A stretch of 64,000 nucleotides of DNA, from assembly GCF_018333215.1 (NCBI RefSeq), contig NZ_BORO01000002.1, positions 124,001 through 188,000 of the forward strand, given 5' to 3'. The notes under the pieces are model-generated. The model was not told the origin of the DNA. It saw only the letters and a program-made list of their open reading frames with translations, and ran no database searches. A program made the translations under genes and the position numbers. Shown here in pieces: positions 20,949 to 29,163 of this stretch (position 1 is the first letter of the stretch; each line of letters begins with the position of its first letter). The stretch is from Oceanobacillus sp. J11TS1 (GTDB lineage Bacteria; Bacillota; Bacilli; Bacillales; Amphibacillaceae).

Positions 20949-21890
20949 ATGAAAACAATTGAATTATCCTATCCGCATACGTTATGCAAGGAAAGTTTAC
21001 CTAAAACAGTTAGTGCGATTGGCTTCTTTGATGGGATCCACAAAGGTCATCAAAAAGTTATTCAGCAAGCTGTAAATAAAGCCAAGCAAAATAATATGGA
21101 GAGTGCAGTCATTACTTTTTTTCCTCACCCATCTGTCGTTTTAAGAAAAAATGTGCAGCATGTTAAGTACATAACAACCTCTTCAGAGAAACAAACGATA
21201 TTGAAGAACCTTCAAGTGGATCGACTATACATTATTCGATTTAATCAAGAATTATCTAAACTCAGCCCGCAAGAATTTATAGATCATTTTATTATTGGGC
21301 TGAATATTAAACATCTTGTTGCAGGGTTTGATTACTCATTTGGCCATAAAGGAAAAGGGAAAATGAAAGACATGCATCTCTATGCTAGAGACTATTTTAC
21401 TTGGGAAACAATTGGTAAGGTTACTTTAGATGAGGAAAAGATTAGTTCTACGAGAATAAGAGAAGAACTGGCTTCTGGCAATATGGAGCAAGCAGAGCAA
21501 TTATTAGGACGGCCGTTTGCAACGACTGGATTGGTTGTTAAAGGTGCGCGTCGCGGCCGTGAGCTAGGGTACCCAACTGCTAATTTGTCTCTATCAAAAG
21601 ACGCTCTGCTGCCCAAGCAAGGCGTCTATGCTACGCGTGTTCGCCATAAGGATAAAATATATGGCGGAATGGCGAATATTGGTACAAACCCTACATTTAC
21701 AAAAAATCAAGAAGATATGTCTGTCGAAGTATACCTTTTTGATTTTGATGGTGATTTGTATGGGGAAGAATTGACGGTAGAATGGCTATCCTATACAAGA
21801 GAAGAGATAAAATTTGACTCGAAAGAAGCATTGATTGAAAGAATGAAACAAGATGATAAAGAAATTAGGGCTTATTTAGCAAATAAATAG
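20949..21890 (+). CDS. ribF: Bifunctional riboflavin kinase/FAD synthetase
   Basis: RibF converts riboflavin to FMN and then FAD. The 313-residue protein has an N-terminal nucleotidyltransferase domain (GFFDGIHKGHQKVI, then SSTRIREELASGNMEQAEQLLGR) and a C-terminal riboflavin kinase domain (GRELGYPTANL, MANIGTNPTF). No FMN riboswitch is visible upstream; it is 25 bases behind truB and probably cotranscribed. Confidence 0.97.
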   Translation: MKTIELSYPHTLCKESLPKTVSAIGFFDGIHKGHQKVIQQAVNKAKQNNMESAVITFFPHPSVVLRKNVQHVKYITTSSEKQTILKNLQVDRLYIIRFNQELSKLSPQEFIDHFIIGLNIKHLVAGFDYSFGHKGKGKMKDMHLYARDYFTWETIGKVTLDEEKISSTRIREELASGNMEQAEQLLGRPFATTGLVVKGARRGRELGYPTANLSLSKDALLPKQGVYATRVRHKDKIYGGMANIGTNPTFTKNQEDMSVEVYLFDFDGDLYGEELTVEWLSYTREEIKFDSKEALIERMKQDDKEIRAYLANK

Positions 21891-21912
21891 ACCTCTCGAA
21901 CTGACTGCTGGA

Positions 21913-21992
21913 TCCCCGCCTCAAGAAAAAAGTAAAATGTCATTTCTAGGGGGGAGAACGAACAGCCAGTAACGGCCCGATTGGTTCAACTA
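21913..21992 (+). repeat. Family C intergenic repeat, plus copy
   Basis: A hairpin (arms TCCCC 21913-21917 and GGGGA near 21951) is followed by a 32-base segment at 21961-21992 beginning AACAGCCAGTAACGGCCCGA. The reverse complement of that segment is found at 32305-32336 with one mismatch. The hairpin part also resembles its counterpart at 32341-32386. Confidence 0.7.
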
Positions 21993-22006
21993 CCAGTGGT
22001 TTTGTT

Positions 22007-22028
22007 TGGGCGAGTAATCGCAGTCCCA
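22007..22028 (+). repeat. Hairpin module copy upstream of rpsO
   Basis: The arms TGGG and CCCA surround the invariant loop core GAGTAATCGCA. The preceding bases GTGGTTTTG match the 5' half of the 34-nt unit defined at 57786-57819. Confidence 0.75.
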
Positions 22029-22059
22029 TTCCGTGGGAATAAAAAGAACCCCCACGGAA
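22029..22059 (+). repeat. Perfect 9-bp hairpin upstream of rpsO
   Basis: The arms TTCCGTGGG (22029-22037) and CCCACGGAA (22051-22059) are not followed by a T run. It directly abuts the hairpin module copy and continues the repeat cluster 21913-22059. Confidence 0.6.
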
Positions 22060-22078
22060 ATGAAGTTTCACTTTATAC

Positions 22079-22107
22079 TTGATTTTTTTCTTCAAAAACG
22101 CTATCCT
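22079..22107 (+). promoter_or_regulatory. Candidate sigma-A promoter for rpsO
   Basis: TTGATT (22079-22084) and TATCCT (22102-22107) have 17-base spacing, immediately before the structured leader. The -10 is only moderate. Confidence 0.4.
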
Positions 22108-22109
22108 TA

Positions 22110-22177
22110 TATTTGTACAACCATCGCTTGGCATCACGTAACTCCGACGTATGCTAGGGGATTGGGGATGACAAATA
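22110..22177 (+). promoter_or_regulatory. Candidate S15-binding leader of rpsO
   Basis: TATTTGT (22110-22116) pairs with ACAAATA (22171-22177), extended by CATC/GATG, and encloses an inner hairpin GCAT-C-ACGT (22131-22139) with ACGTATGC (22147-22154). S15 autoregulation by leader binding is known in several bacteria including Geobacillus. The fold is seen by eye; binding is inference. Confidence 0.45.
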
Positions 22178-22197
22178 ATATTTTTGGAGGTGCCATT

Positions 22198-22467
22198 ATG
22201 GCAATTACACAAGAACGTAAAAACGAAATTATTAATGAGTACAAGGTTCATGAAACAGACACTGGATCTCCAGAGGTTCAGATTGCTGTCTTAACTGCAG
22301 AAATCACTGCATTAAACGAACATTTACGTACACATAAAAAAGACCACCATTCACGTCGCGGTCTTTTGAAAATGGTAGGTAAACGTCGTAATCTTTTAAC
22401 TTACCTACGTAATAAAGATGTTACTCGTTATCGTGAATTAATCAAAAAACTTGGTTTACGTCGTTAA
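22198..22467 (+). CDS. rpsO: 30S ribosomal protein S15
   Basis: S15 nucleates assembly of the 16S central domain. The 89-residue protein begins [33 protein letters not shown] and ends with the RNA-binding [14 protein letters not shown] segment; length is exactly that of the family. The start at 22198 follows TTTTGGAGG; a longer in-frame extension upstream is not protein-like. Confidence 0.98.
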   Translation: MAITQERKNEIINEYKVHETDTGSPEVQIAVLTAEITALNEHLRTHKKDHHSRRGLLKMVGKRRNLLTYLRNKDVTRYRELIKKLGLRR

Positions 22468-22473
22468 TAACGC

Positions 22474-22505
22474 AAAAAGCAGGAGCAATCCTGCTTTTTC
22501 TTTTA
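22474..22505 (+). terminator. Intrinsic terminator after rpsO
   Basis: AAAAAGCAGGA (22474-22484), loop GCAA, TCCTGCTTTTT (22489-22499), then CTTTT. Confidence 0.9.
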
Positions 22506-22582
22506 TGTTTAGAAACGTAAGCATGCATTCTTTAAACCGATAGAAAATAAATTAATCCCTAGGTACAGTTGAAAGTAGCGAT

Positions 22583-22610
22583 TGATTCCTAGTAGGCTAT
22601 CGTTTATGCT
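22583..22610 (+). promoter_or_regulatory. Candidate sigma-A promoter for pnp
   Basis: TTGATT (22583-22588) and TATGCT (22605-22610) have a 16-base spacer. A second possible -10, TATAAT at 22635-22640, lacks a clear -35. Confidence 0.45.
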
Positions 22611-22718
22611 ATAAAAAGAGATTCTTTTGTAAAATATAATATAGAAGAAAATTTGTACTAAATGAAGTGCTACATACACATTTTAATTGCTGTAGCCTTG
22701 AAAGGAGCAACAAAACTA

Positions 22719-24833
22719 ATGGCAGATGAAAAAAAGCTATTCTCTACGGAGATTTCAGGAAAGAAATTTACGGTTGAAGTAGGGGAGCTGGCAAAACAGG
22801 CAAACGGGGCTTGTATGATACACTACGGAGACACTTCCGTATTATCTGTAGCAACAGCTTCCAAAGAACCAAAAGACTTACCGTTCTTTCCATTAACCGT
22901 TAACTATGAAGAAAGATTGTATGCAGTAGGAAAGATCCCTGGGGGGTTTATTAAGAGAGAGGGACGTCCTAGTGAGAAAGCAATTTTGTCCTCAAGACTA
23001 ATTGACCGTCCAATTCGACCGTTATTCCCAGACGGATTTCGTAATGAGGTGCAAGTAATAAGTACGGTAATGAGCGTGGACCAAGATTGTTCTTCAGAAA
23101 TAGCTGCAATGATTGGCTCATCCATAGCATTAAGTATTTCAGATATTCCTTTTGAACAGCCGATTGCAGGTGTCCATGTGGGACGCGTAAATGGAGAATT
23201 AATTATTAACCCTACAGTTGAACAAGAAGCAAAAAGTGATATTGATTTAACAGTTGCCGGAACGAAAGATGCTATTAACATGGTAGAGGCTGGTGCCGAT
23301 GAAGTGCCAGAGGACGTTATGCTCGAGGCAATTATGTTTGGTCATGAAGAAATCAAACGTCTTGTTGCCTTCCAGGAAAAAATTGTCCAAGCTTGCGGCA
23401 AAGAAAAATTCGAAGTTACCGTTTCAGAATTAGATGAAGAACTTATGGCAAATGTCGAAGCAGAAGCAAAAGACAAGTTATTAGCTGCGATTCAAGTTGT
23501 CGAAAAACATGCTCGTGAAGAGGCAATTGATGCTGTTAAGAAAGAAATCATTGAAAAATATGAAGCAGAAGAGGCAGAAGAAGAAACCATTAAACAAGTT
23601 AAATCTGTATTAGATAAACTTGTTAAAGAAGAAGTTCGTCGTCTGATTACAAAAGAAAAAATACGTCCAGATGGCCGAAAAGTAGATGAAATCCGCCCAT
23701 TATCTTCACGTATTCATGTTCTTCCACGTACGCATGGCTCTGGTTTATTTACTCGTGGACAAACCCAAGCTCTAAGTGTATGTACATTGGGAGCGCTAGG
23801 AGATGTGCAGATTTTAGATGGACTTGATTTAGAAGAAACGAAACGATTTATGCATCATTATAACTTCCCGCAATATAGCGTTGGGGAAACTGGGCCGATT
23901 CGTGGACCAGGCCGTCGTGAAATTGGCCACGGTGCGTTAGGAGAACGTGCTCTTGAAAAAGTAGTGCCGAATGAAAAAGACTTCCCTTATACAATCCGCC
24001 TAGTATCAGAAGTTCTCGAGTCGAATGGGTCTACTTCACAGGCAAGTATTTGTGCAAGTACATTAGCAATGATGGATGCGGGCGTGCCAATTAAAGCACC
24101 AGTTGCTGGTATTGCTATGGGCCTTGTTAAATCCGGGGACGATTATACGATTTTGTCTGACATTCAAGGAATGGAAGATGCACTCGGTGACATGGACTTT
24201 AAAGTCGCTGGAACAGAAAAAGGTGTTACAGCCTTGCAAATGGATATTAAGATTGATGGTTTATCAAGAGCTATTCTAGAAGAAGCACTTACGCAAGCGA
24301 AAAAAGGCCGTATGCATATTCTGGATTCTATGCTTCAAACAATCGATGAGCCAAAGGATGAGCTGTCTGAGTATGCACCAAAAATCTTAACAATGAATAT
24401 TAATCCAGATAAAATTCGTGATGTCATCGGACCAAGTGGAAAGCAAATTAATCAAATCATTGATGAAACCGGTGTGAAAATTGATATTGAACAAGATGGG
24501 AATATCTTTATTTCATCAACAGATAGCGAAATGAATCAAAAAGCGAAGAAAATTATAGAAGATCTTGTACGTGAAGTTGAAGTTGGTCAATTGTATCTCG
24601 GTACGGTAAAACGTATTGAAAAATTTGGGGCCTTTGTTGAACTCTTTAAAGGAAAAGATGGACTTGTTCATATTTCCGAGCTTGCAGAAGAACGTACAAA
24701 TAAAGTAGAGGACGTCGTATCTATTGGGGATCAAATTATGGTAAAAGTAAAAGAAATTGATCGCCAAGGAAGAGTCAATCTTTCTAGAAAAGCAGTTCTA
24801 CAAGAACAAAAAGAAGAGAATTCCCAATCCTGA
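22719..24833 (+). CDS. pnp: Polyribonucleotide nucleotidyltransferase (PNPase)
   Basis: PNPase degrades RNA phosphorolytically from the 3' end and partners with RNase Y (51487). The 704-residue protein has two RNase PH cores joined by a helical domain, with [17 protein letters not shown] in the second core, then a KH domain (near 562, [17 protein letters not shown]) and an S1 domain (near 622, [15 protein letters not shown]). The ATG at 22719 follows GAAAGGAG; a 19-residue upstream extension is unlikely. Confidence 0.98.
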   Translation: MADEKKLFSTEISGKKFTVEVGELAKQANGACMIHYGDTSVLSVATASKEPKDLPFFPLTVNYEERLYAVGKIPGGFIKREGRPSEKAILSSRLIDRPIRPLFPDGFRNEVQVISTVMSVDQDCSSEIAAMIGSSIALSISDIPFEQPIAGVHVGRVNGELIINPTVEQEAKSDIDLTVAGTKDAINMVEAGADEVPEDVMLEAIMFGHEEIKRLVAFQEKIVQACGKEKFEVTVSELDEELMANVEAEAKDKLLAAIQVVEKHAREEAIDAVKKEIIEKYEAEEAEEETIKQVKSVLDKLVKEEVRRLITKEKIRPDGRKVDEIRPLSSRIHVLPRTHGSGLFTRGQTQALSVCTLGALGDVQILDGLDLEETKRFMHHYNFPQYSVGETGPIRGPGRREIGHGALGERALEKVVPNEKDFPYTIRLVSEVLESNGSTSQASICASTLAMMDAGVPIKAPVAGIAMGLVKSGDDYTILSDIQGMEDALGDMDFKVAGTEKGVTALQMDIKIDGLSRAILEEALTQAKKGRMHILDSMLQTIDEPKDELSEYAPKILTMNINPDKIRDVIGPSGKQINQIIDETGVKIDIEQDGNIFISSTDSEMNQKAKKIIEDLVREVEVGQLYLGTVKRIEKFGAFVELFKGKDGLVHISELAEERTNKVEDVVSIGDQIMVKVKEIDRQGRVNLSRKAVLQEQKEENSQS

Positions 24834-24836
24834 GAA

Positions 24837-24902
24837 GGGGTTAACACCAAAATCAGGGCTTGTATTAGCGGAAAAGCAGGACCGTAGATTTTGGTAGGAG
24901 CC
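24837..24902 (+). repeat. Minimal MITE (66 bp, ends only)
   Basis: The left end GGGGTTAACACCAAAATCA and right end AGATTTTGGTAGGAGCC are almost back to back, so this is an internally deleted copy consisting of the two terminal repeats. It lies three bases after the pnp stop. Confidence 0.7.
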
Positions 24903-24944
24903 ATAAAAGGAAAGTTTTTACTTAGGGAAGAAGATATTCCCGCC

Positions 24945-24983
24945 AAAAAAGAAGCTGATTTTTTAATTCAGTTTCTTTTTTTT
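24945..24983 (+). terminator. Intrinsic terminator after pnp
   Basis: AAAGAAGCTGA (24948-24958) pairs with TCAGTTTCTTT (24968-24978), with one G-U, and is followed by more T residues. Confidence 0.8.
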
Positions 24984-25068
24984 AACGTAATTAAAAAGGG
25001 ATTGAACGCTTGGTTAAAACATAATTAAATCAGGCCTTTTCTCATTCACTAGAGGCTAAAAAATAAAT

Positions 25069-25096
25069 TCATACTTGTCCCCGTCAAGCATAGAAA
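25069..25096 (+). promoter_or_regulatory. Possible sigma-E-like promoter of the ylxY homologue
   Basis: TCATACTT (25069-25076) and CATAGAAA (25089-25096) with 12 bases between resemble mother-cell sigma elements, but the spacing is short. Weak. Confidence 0.25.
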
Positions 25097-25118
25097 TGAT
25101 AAAGGGGAGGGATTAAGT

Positions 25119-26072
25119 ATGAAGCGATACTTAAAGTATGTACATGTCCTTGTGTTTCTTATTTTAATTTTTACGGTATTTGATATACGATATAACCCTT
25201 TTCAAACGGATTCGGTAGTAATTGCTCCATTGGAAAGAGAAGTGTCCGTACCAAAAGACAAGCTGTATATGGAAATTGAGAATAAGAAAGAGGCTTACCA
25301 GGAAAATCCGGAAGACGCCTACATTGATTCTGTTTGGAAGAAAACGCCTGGACGGAATGGTTTAGAAGTGAATGTGGAGGAATCCTACCAGAAAATGAAA
25401 CAAGCAGATAAATGGGATGAAGACTTACTTGTATATAATGAAACCTCTCCCAATATCTTATTAGAAGATTTACCGCCATCTCCAATCTATCGTGGACATC
25501 CGAAGAAGGAAATGGTTTCTCTTTTAATAAACGTTTCTTGGGGGGAAGCTTATATTCCTGAAATGCTCCAAATATTAAAAGATAATCAAGTGAAAGCAAC
25601 TTTTTTTATAGAGGGTAAGTGGGCCCAAAATAATGCAAATATGGTTAAAATGATTGAGGAAGAAGGTCATTTAATCGGTAACCATGCCTATAATCATCCT
25701 GACATGAAAGCGCTCGGGAACAAAGATGCGTATACTCAGATAGAGGAAACAAATCAAATCTTGAAAACAATAACAGGGAAGCAGCCTAAATGGTTCGCAC
25801 CGCCAAGCGGAAGTTATAAAGAGGAAACAGTGCAAACCGCAGCAGAACTGGAGATGGAAACAATTCTTTGGACAGTGGATACAATTGATTGGAAGAATCC
25901 ATCTGTTTCGGTTATGGTTAATCGTATAGAAAATAATGTTCATCCTGGGGCAATGATTTTAATGCATCCCACACAAGCAACTGCTAATGGTTTAGAGCAA
26001 ATGATTAACGTTATTAAAGAAAAAGGTTATAAAATAGGAACTGTAGAATCATTGTTAAGCGAATCGCGTTAA
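25119..26072 (+). CDS. ylxY: YlxY-type polysaccharide deacetylase homologue
   Basis: The 317-residue protein has an N-terminal hydrophobic anchor (about 7-25) and a NodB-like deacetylase domain (about 130-310). The His motif GNHAYNHPDM and the PPSGSY motif are present, but motif 1, normally TFDDG with two metal/catalytic Asp, reads LINVSWGE. The same region is atypical in B. subtilis YlxY, so catalytic activity is doubtful. It probably acts outside the membrane; it is paired with mlpA. Confidence 0.85.
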   Translation: MKRYLKYVHVLVFLILIFTVFDIRYNPFQTDSVVIAPLEREVSVPKDKLYMEIENKKEAYQENPEDAYIDSVWKKTPGRNGLEVNVEESYQKMKQADKWDEDLLVYNETSPNILLEDLPPSPIYRGHPKKEMVSLLINVSWGEAYIPEMLQILKDNQVKATFFIEGKWAQNNANMVKMIEEEGHLIGNHAYNHPDMKALGNKDAYTQIEETNQILKTITGKQPKWFAPPSGSYKEETVQTAAELEMETILWTVDTIDWKNPSVSVMVNRIENNVHPGAMILMHPTQATANGLEQMINVIKEKGYKIGTVESLLSESR

Positions 26073-26096
26073 CCAGGGTGTTTAGGAGGATATTCA

Positions 26097-27344
26097 TTGA
26101 TAGAAAAATATACAAGTAGTAATGGCGTACGTATTATATTAGAATCTATGCCGGCTGTTCGTTCAGTTACGATTGGAATATGGGTTAAAACAGGATCTAG
26201 AAATGAAACTATAGATAATAATGGGATTTCCCATTTCTTGGAGCATATGTTCTTTAAAGGGACAAAAACAAGAAGTGCACAAGATATCGCAGAAGCGTTT
26301 GACTCCATTGGCGGACAAATTAATGCTTTTACCTCTAAAGAATATACATGTTTTTATGCAAAAGTATTAGATACACATAAGGAATTAGCTCTTGAAATAC
26401 TTGCAGATATGTTTTTCGGATCAAGCTTTAATGAGGAAGAAATGGAGAGGGAAAAGAAAGTAGTATACGAAGAAATCAAAATGTGCGAGGATACTCCTGA
26501 TGATATTGTTCATGACCTTTTAGCGAAAGCAGCGTATGGCAACCATCCATTAGGATTTCCTATTCTCGGTACAGAGAAACAATTACAATCCTTTGACCAA
26601 AAACAATTACATAAATATGTAGAGGATAATTATACTCCAGATCGTGTAGTTGTTTCGGTGGCTGGTAATGTGTCTAGTTCATTTATAAAGGATGTCGATT
26701 CTTATTTTGGATCTTTTACAAGAAAAGCGAGTGAAGAAAAAATAACGAAGCCGGTATTTTTACAGGAAGCCATTTATCGAAGCAAGGATACAGAACAAGC
26801 CCATTTATGTCTTGGTTACCATGGTTATGAAGCAGGTAATAAGCATTTATATCCGCTATCTATTATGAATAATGTACTTGGAGGCAGCATGAGCTCACGC
26901 TTATTTCAAGAGGTGCGCGAGAAAAAAGGACTTGCGTATTCCGTCTTTTCTTATCATGCCTCATTTATAGATAATGGATTGCTGACTATCTACGCAGGGA
27001 CAGGAAAAGATCAGCTTGAGCAACTAGAAGAAGTTATTTATTCTACGCTTGATCATTTTGTGAAACAGGGTTTAACAGAAAAAGAATTACGAAATAGTAA
27101 GGAACAGATCAAAGGAAATCTCATGTTGGGATTAGAAAGTACCAATAGTAGAATGTCACGGAATGGTCGAAATGAATTGTTATTGCAAAACCATCGTTCC
27201 TTAGACGACTTAATTTTAGAAATTGATGGCATTAACGACCAGCAAGTAAGTAACGTGATTCAAGAAGTATTAGAGCAAAAACCATCTCGAGCATTAATTG
27301 CTCCAAATGATTCAAAGGGGAGCAACACCAAAATCAATAGTTGA
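26097..27344 (+). CDS. mlpA: M16-family zinc protease MlpA
   Basis: The 415-residue processing-protease-like protein has the inverted zinc motif HFLEH (H46, E49, H50), and the second conserved Glu probably in EEIKMCEDTPDD. B. subtilis MlpA (YmxG) influences exoprotease levels. It starts with TTG at 26097 behind TAGGAGG. The last eight or nine codons and the TGA stop lie inside the left end of a MITE (27319 onward), so the native C terminus has been replaced by element-derived residues. Confidence 0.93.
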   Translation: MIEKYTSSNGVRIILESMPAVRSVTIGIWVKTGSRNETIDNNGISHFLEHMFFKGTKTRSAQDIAEAFDSIGGQINAFTSKEYTCFYAKVLDTHKELALEILADMFFGSSFNEEEMEREKKVVYEEIKMCEDTPDDIVHDLLAKAAYGNHPLGFPILGTEKQLQSFDQKQLHKYVEDNYTPDRVVVSVAGNVSSSFIKDVDSYFGSFTRKASEEKITKPVFLQEAIYRSKDTEQAHLCLGYHGYEAGNKHLYPLSIMNNVLGGSMSSRLFQEVREKKGLAYSVFSYHASFIDNGLLTIYAGTGKDQLEQLEEVIYSTLDHFVKQGLTEKELRNSKEQIKGNLMLGLESTNSRMSRNGRNELLLQNHRSLDDLILEIDGINDQQVSNVIQEVLEQKPSRALIAPNDSKGSNTKINS

Positions 27345-27419
27345 ATAAATATGGTAGCGAAAACTAGCTAGCGGAGGAAAAATACGGAGACTCCTGTGGG
27401 AATGCGCAATGGTTTTCGG

Positions 27420-27442
27420 TGGGGCGAGTAATCGCAGTCCCA
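27420..27442 (+). repeat. Hairpin module copy within long MITE copy 1
   Basis: The arms TGGGGC and GTCCCA (one G-U) surround loop GAGTAATCGCA. The same position is occupied in copy 2, so this module belonged to the ancestor of both. Confidence 0.8.
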
Positions 27443-27592
27443 GTGTGAAGACCCCGCAGAAAAAGTGGTCTTCTTTTTTCTACCACAGGCATAAGTGCGA
27501 CTATGCTTCTGTCTGCGCCTGTCGGCTTGACAGTCAGCAAGTCTTCTTTAAAGGAGGCTGAGGACAAGCCCACGGAAAGCGTAGTGTTTTTC

Positions 27593-27626
27593 TGGGGTTG
27601 CGATTACTCACCCCATCATAACCCGT
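27593..27626 (-). repeat. Extra 34-nt hairpin module, minus orientation, in MITE copy 1
   Basis: It is absent from the corresponding site of copy 2. On the minus strand the stem arms are TGGGGT and ACCCCA around GAGTAATCGCA: two base pairs differ from the common stem and both changes are compensated. The unit begins ACGGG and is 34 bases, the same length as the extra unit at 57786-57819. Confidence 0.8.
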
Positions 27627-27699
27627 CGCAGCGGTTACCTTTATCAATTTAAGCTTAATTTGTCAACCATGGGTTTTGGTGAAGAGCCATAAAAGGAGA

Positions 27700-27728
27700 G
27701 CATGTTTTTCCTGATTCGAACATATAGT
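27700..27728 (+). promoter_or_regulatory. Candidate sigma-E promoter of ymxH
   Basis: GCATGTT (27700-27706), 14 bases, CATATAGT (27721-27728) fits the mother-cell sigma-E consensus well. It lies just past the MITE right end. Confidence 0.45.
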
Positions 27729-27754
27729 GTATTAAAAACAAAAGGAGTTTTTCT

Positions 27755-28021
27755 ATGGTACGCTTTCGAGATATGGGAGATAAGGAAATTATCAATGTAA
27801 ACGAAGGCAAAAGGCTTGGTATGCTTGGGCAAACTGATTTAGAAATCAATCCTAAAACAGGTCAAATCGAGGCGTTTATTATCCCGAGTTACAAATGGTT
27901 CGGTCTTGTTAAAGAAGGTGAAGAGACCAAAATTCATTGGCGATCGATACGAAAAATTGGCGAAGATATGATAATGATTGATACAAAGCTGCCTGGAGAA
28001 GGGGAAGTTAACAGAATATAA
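27755..28021 (+). CDS. ymxH: YlmC/YmxH family PRC-barrel protein
   Basis: The 88-residue protein is of the YlmC/YmxH family, a PRC-barrel-like fold (VRFRDMGDKEIINVNEGKRLG, IHWRSIRKIGEDMIMID). Its role is unknown; it is consistently found near sporulation genes in Bacillaceae. An AAAAGGAG site precedes it, and a long terminator follows. Confidence 0.88.
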   Translation: MVRFRDMGDKEIINVNEGKRLGMLGQTDLEINPKTGQIEAFIIPSYKWFGLVKEGEETKIHWRSIRKIGEDMIMIDTKLPGEGEVNRI

Positions 28022-28028
28022 AATAGTG

Positions 28029-28095
28029 AAGCTTGTTTATTTTGTTGGAAAAGGAAATTAGATATACCTTTTCCTAAGATAAACAAGCTTTTTAT
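28029..28095 (+). terminator. Long terminator after ymxH
   Basis: AAGCTTGTTTAT (28029-28040) pairs with ATAAACAAGCTT (28079-28090), with an inner GGAAAAGG/CCTTTTCC stem, then TTTATT. Confidence 0.85.
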
Positions 28096-28210
28096 TCTGC
28101 GAGCGGTTATCATTTCTCTTATTTGCATATATGTAATGGAATATCACGAAAAAGGCTTGGCGAATGCCAAATTTTCAATAGTAGACTGTACTTTTATGGC
28201 TTAATTGTTC

Positions 28211-28237
28211 ACCACCGACTTAAAAATTCATAAGCTA
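28211..28237 (+). promoter_or_regulatory. Candidate sigma-K promoter of dpaA-dpaB
   Basis: AC (28211-28212), 16 bases, CATAAGCTA (28229-28237) fits the late mother-cell pattern AC...CATANNNTA. In B. subtilis the dipicolinate synthase operon is sigma-K dependent. Confidence 0.55.
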
Positions 28238-28284
28238 TATCGAATCATGAATACGTTAAAAGTTGTCTGGAGGTTATACGTAAA

Positions 28285-29163
28285 ATGAGTCGACAAGTTG
28301 CAGTGATAGGTGGAGATGCAAGATATTTAGAGTTGATAAAGATATTAAAAAGCAATGATGATAATGAAGTAATCCTTTGTGGGTTTGATAAACTGGAACA
28401 AGGATTTACAGGGTTAAATGAAGTAGAATTATATGAATTGGATCAAAGCAAGTTAGATGTTGTTATATTACCAATTACAGGTACGGATTCTAGCGGGAAT
28501 ATCGAAACCGTTTTTACAGATAAAAAAATAAATTTAAATGAAGCGTGGTTTCAAAAACTGAAATCCAGTTGTATTGTTTTTACAGGGATATCGAATGATT
28601 ATTTAACAAACGTAACGAAAAAAGCAGGAATTACATTAGTACCTTTACTGGATCGGGACGATGTAGCCATTTACAATTCCATTCCGACTGCTGAAGGCGC
28701 AATTATGATGGCTTTCGAGCATACAGATCAGACAGTTCATTCCTCCCGGGTGATGGTTGTGGGATTTGGCAGAGTAGGAAATACGGTAGCGAATAAGTTC
28801 TCTGCGCTTGGAGCAAAAGTTTCCGTATGTGCGAGAAGTATCAGGGATCTGGCTCGCATAACAGAAATGGGGTTAAGAGCCATACCATTACATGAATTAA
28901 GCAACTATACAGATGATTGCGATATTTTAATTAACACCATACCAAGTTTGGTTGTTACAAAGGAAGCAATTAGAAATCTGCCAACGAATGCAGTTATTAT
29001 TGATCTTGCATCGAAACCAGGAGGGACAGATTTTGATTTTGCGAAAAAACGTGGAATTAATGCGATGTTAGCGCGGAGTTTACCTGGTATTGTAGCACCT
29101 AGGACAGCGGGCAAGATACTGGCAAATGTCATTGAGCAGATTCTAGATGAGGAGCGTGAATGA
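28285..29163 (+). CDS. dpaA: Dipicolinate synthase subunit A
   Basis: DpaA (SpoVFA), with DpaB, oxidises dihydrodipicolinate or its hydrated precursor to dipicolinic acid in the mother cell, giving spore core dehydration and heat resistance. The 292-residue protein has an N-terminal substrate domain and a Rossmann domain with VVGFGRVGNTVA (about 155). Its stop overlaps the dpaB start by four bases. Confidence 0.95.
   Translation: MSRQVAVIGGDARYLELIKILKSNDDNEVILCGFDKLEQGFTGLNEVELYELDQSKLDVVILPITGTDSSGNIETVFTDKKINLNEAWFQKLKSSCIVFTGISNDYLTNVTKKAGITLVPLLDRDDVAIYNSIPTAEGAIMMAFEHTDQTVHSSRVMVVGFGRVGNTVANKFSALGAKVSVCARSIRDLARITEMGLRAIPLHELSNYTDDCDILINTIPSLVVTKEAIRNLPTNAVIIDLASKPGGTDFDFAKKRGINAMLARSLPGIVAPRTAGKILANVIEQILDEERE

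Larger units (their letters stand above)
27319..27688 (+). repeat. Long MITE copy 1 (370 bp)
   Basis: The left terminal repeat includes ACACCAAAATCAATAGTTGA and the right end TTTTGGTGAAGAGCC. The flanks TTCAAAGG and ATAAAAGG agree at 6 of 8 positions, a possible old target duplication. The interior is about 90% like copy 2 at 57722-58100. It holds two hairpin modules (27420-27442 plus, 27593-27615 minus). It begins inside mlpA and fills most of the 410-base gap to ymxH. Confidence 0.8.

Noticed and set aside
22033-22197. Upstream extension of rpsO by 55 codons
   Set aside because: S15 has a fixed length, and the extension starts within a hairpin and crosses the leader stems.
27364-27573. Minus-strand 69-codon frame inside MITE copy 1, nearly identical to one at 57780-58019
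   Set aside because: The similarity reflects the shared repeat DNA. The frame includes the hairpin module (read as GTAITRP), has no ribosome-binding site, and is not kept in the family B element with the same interior.
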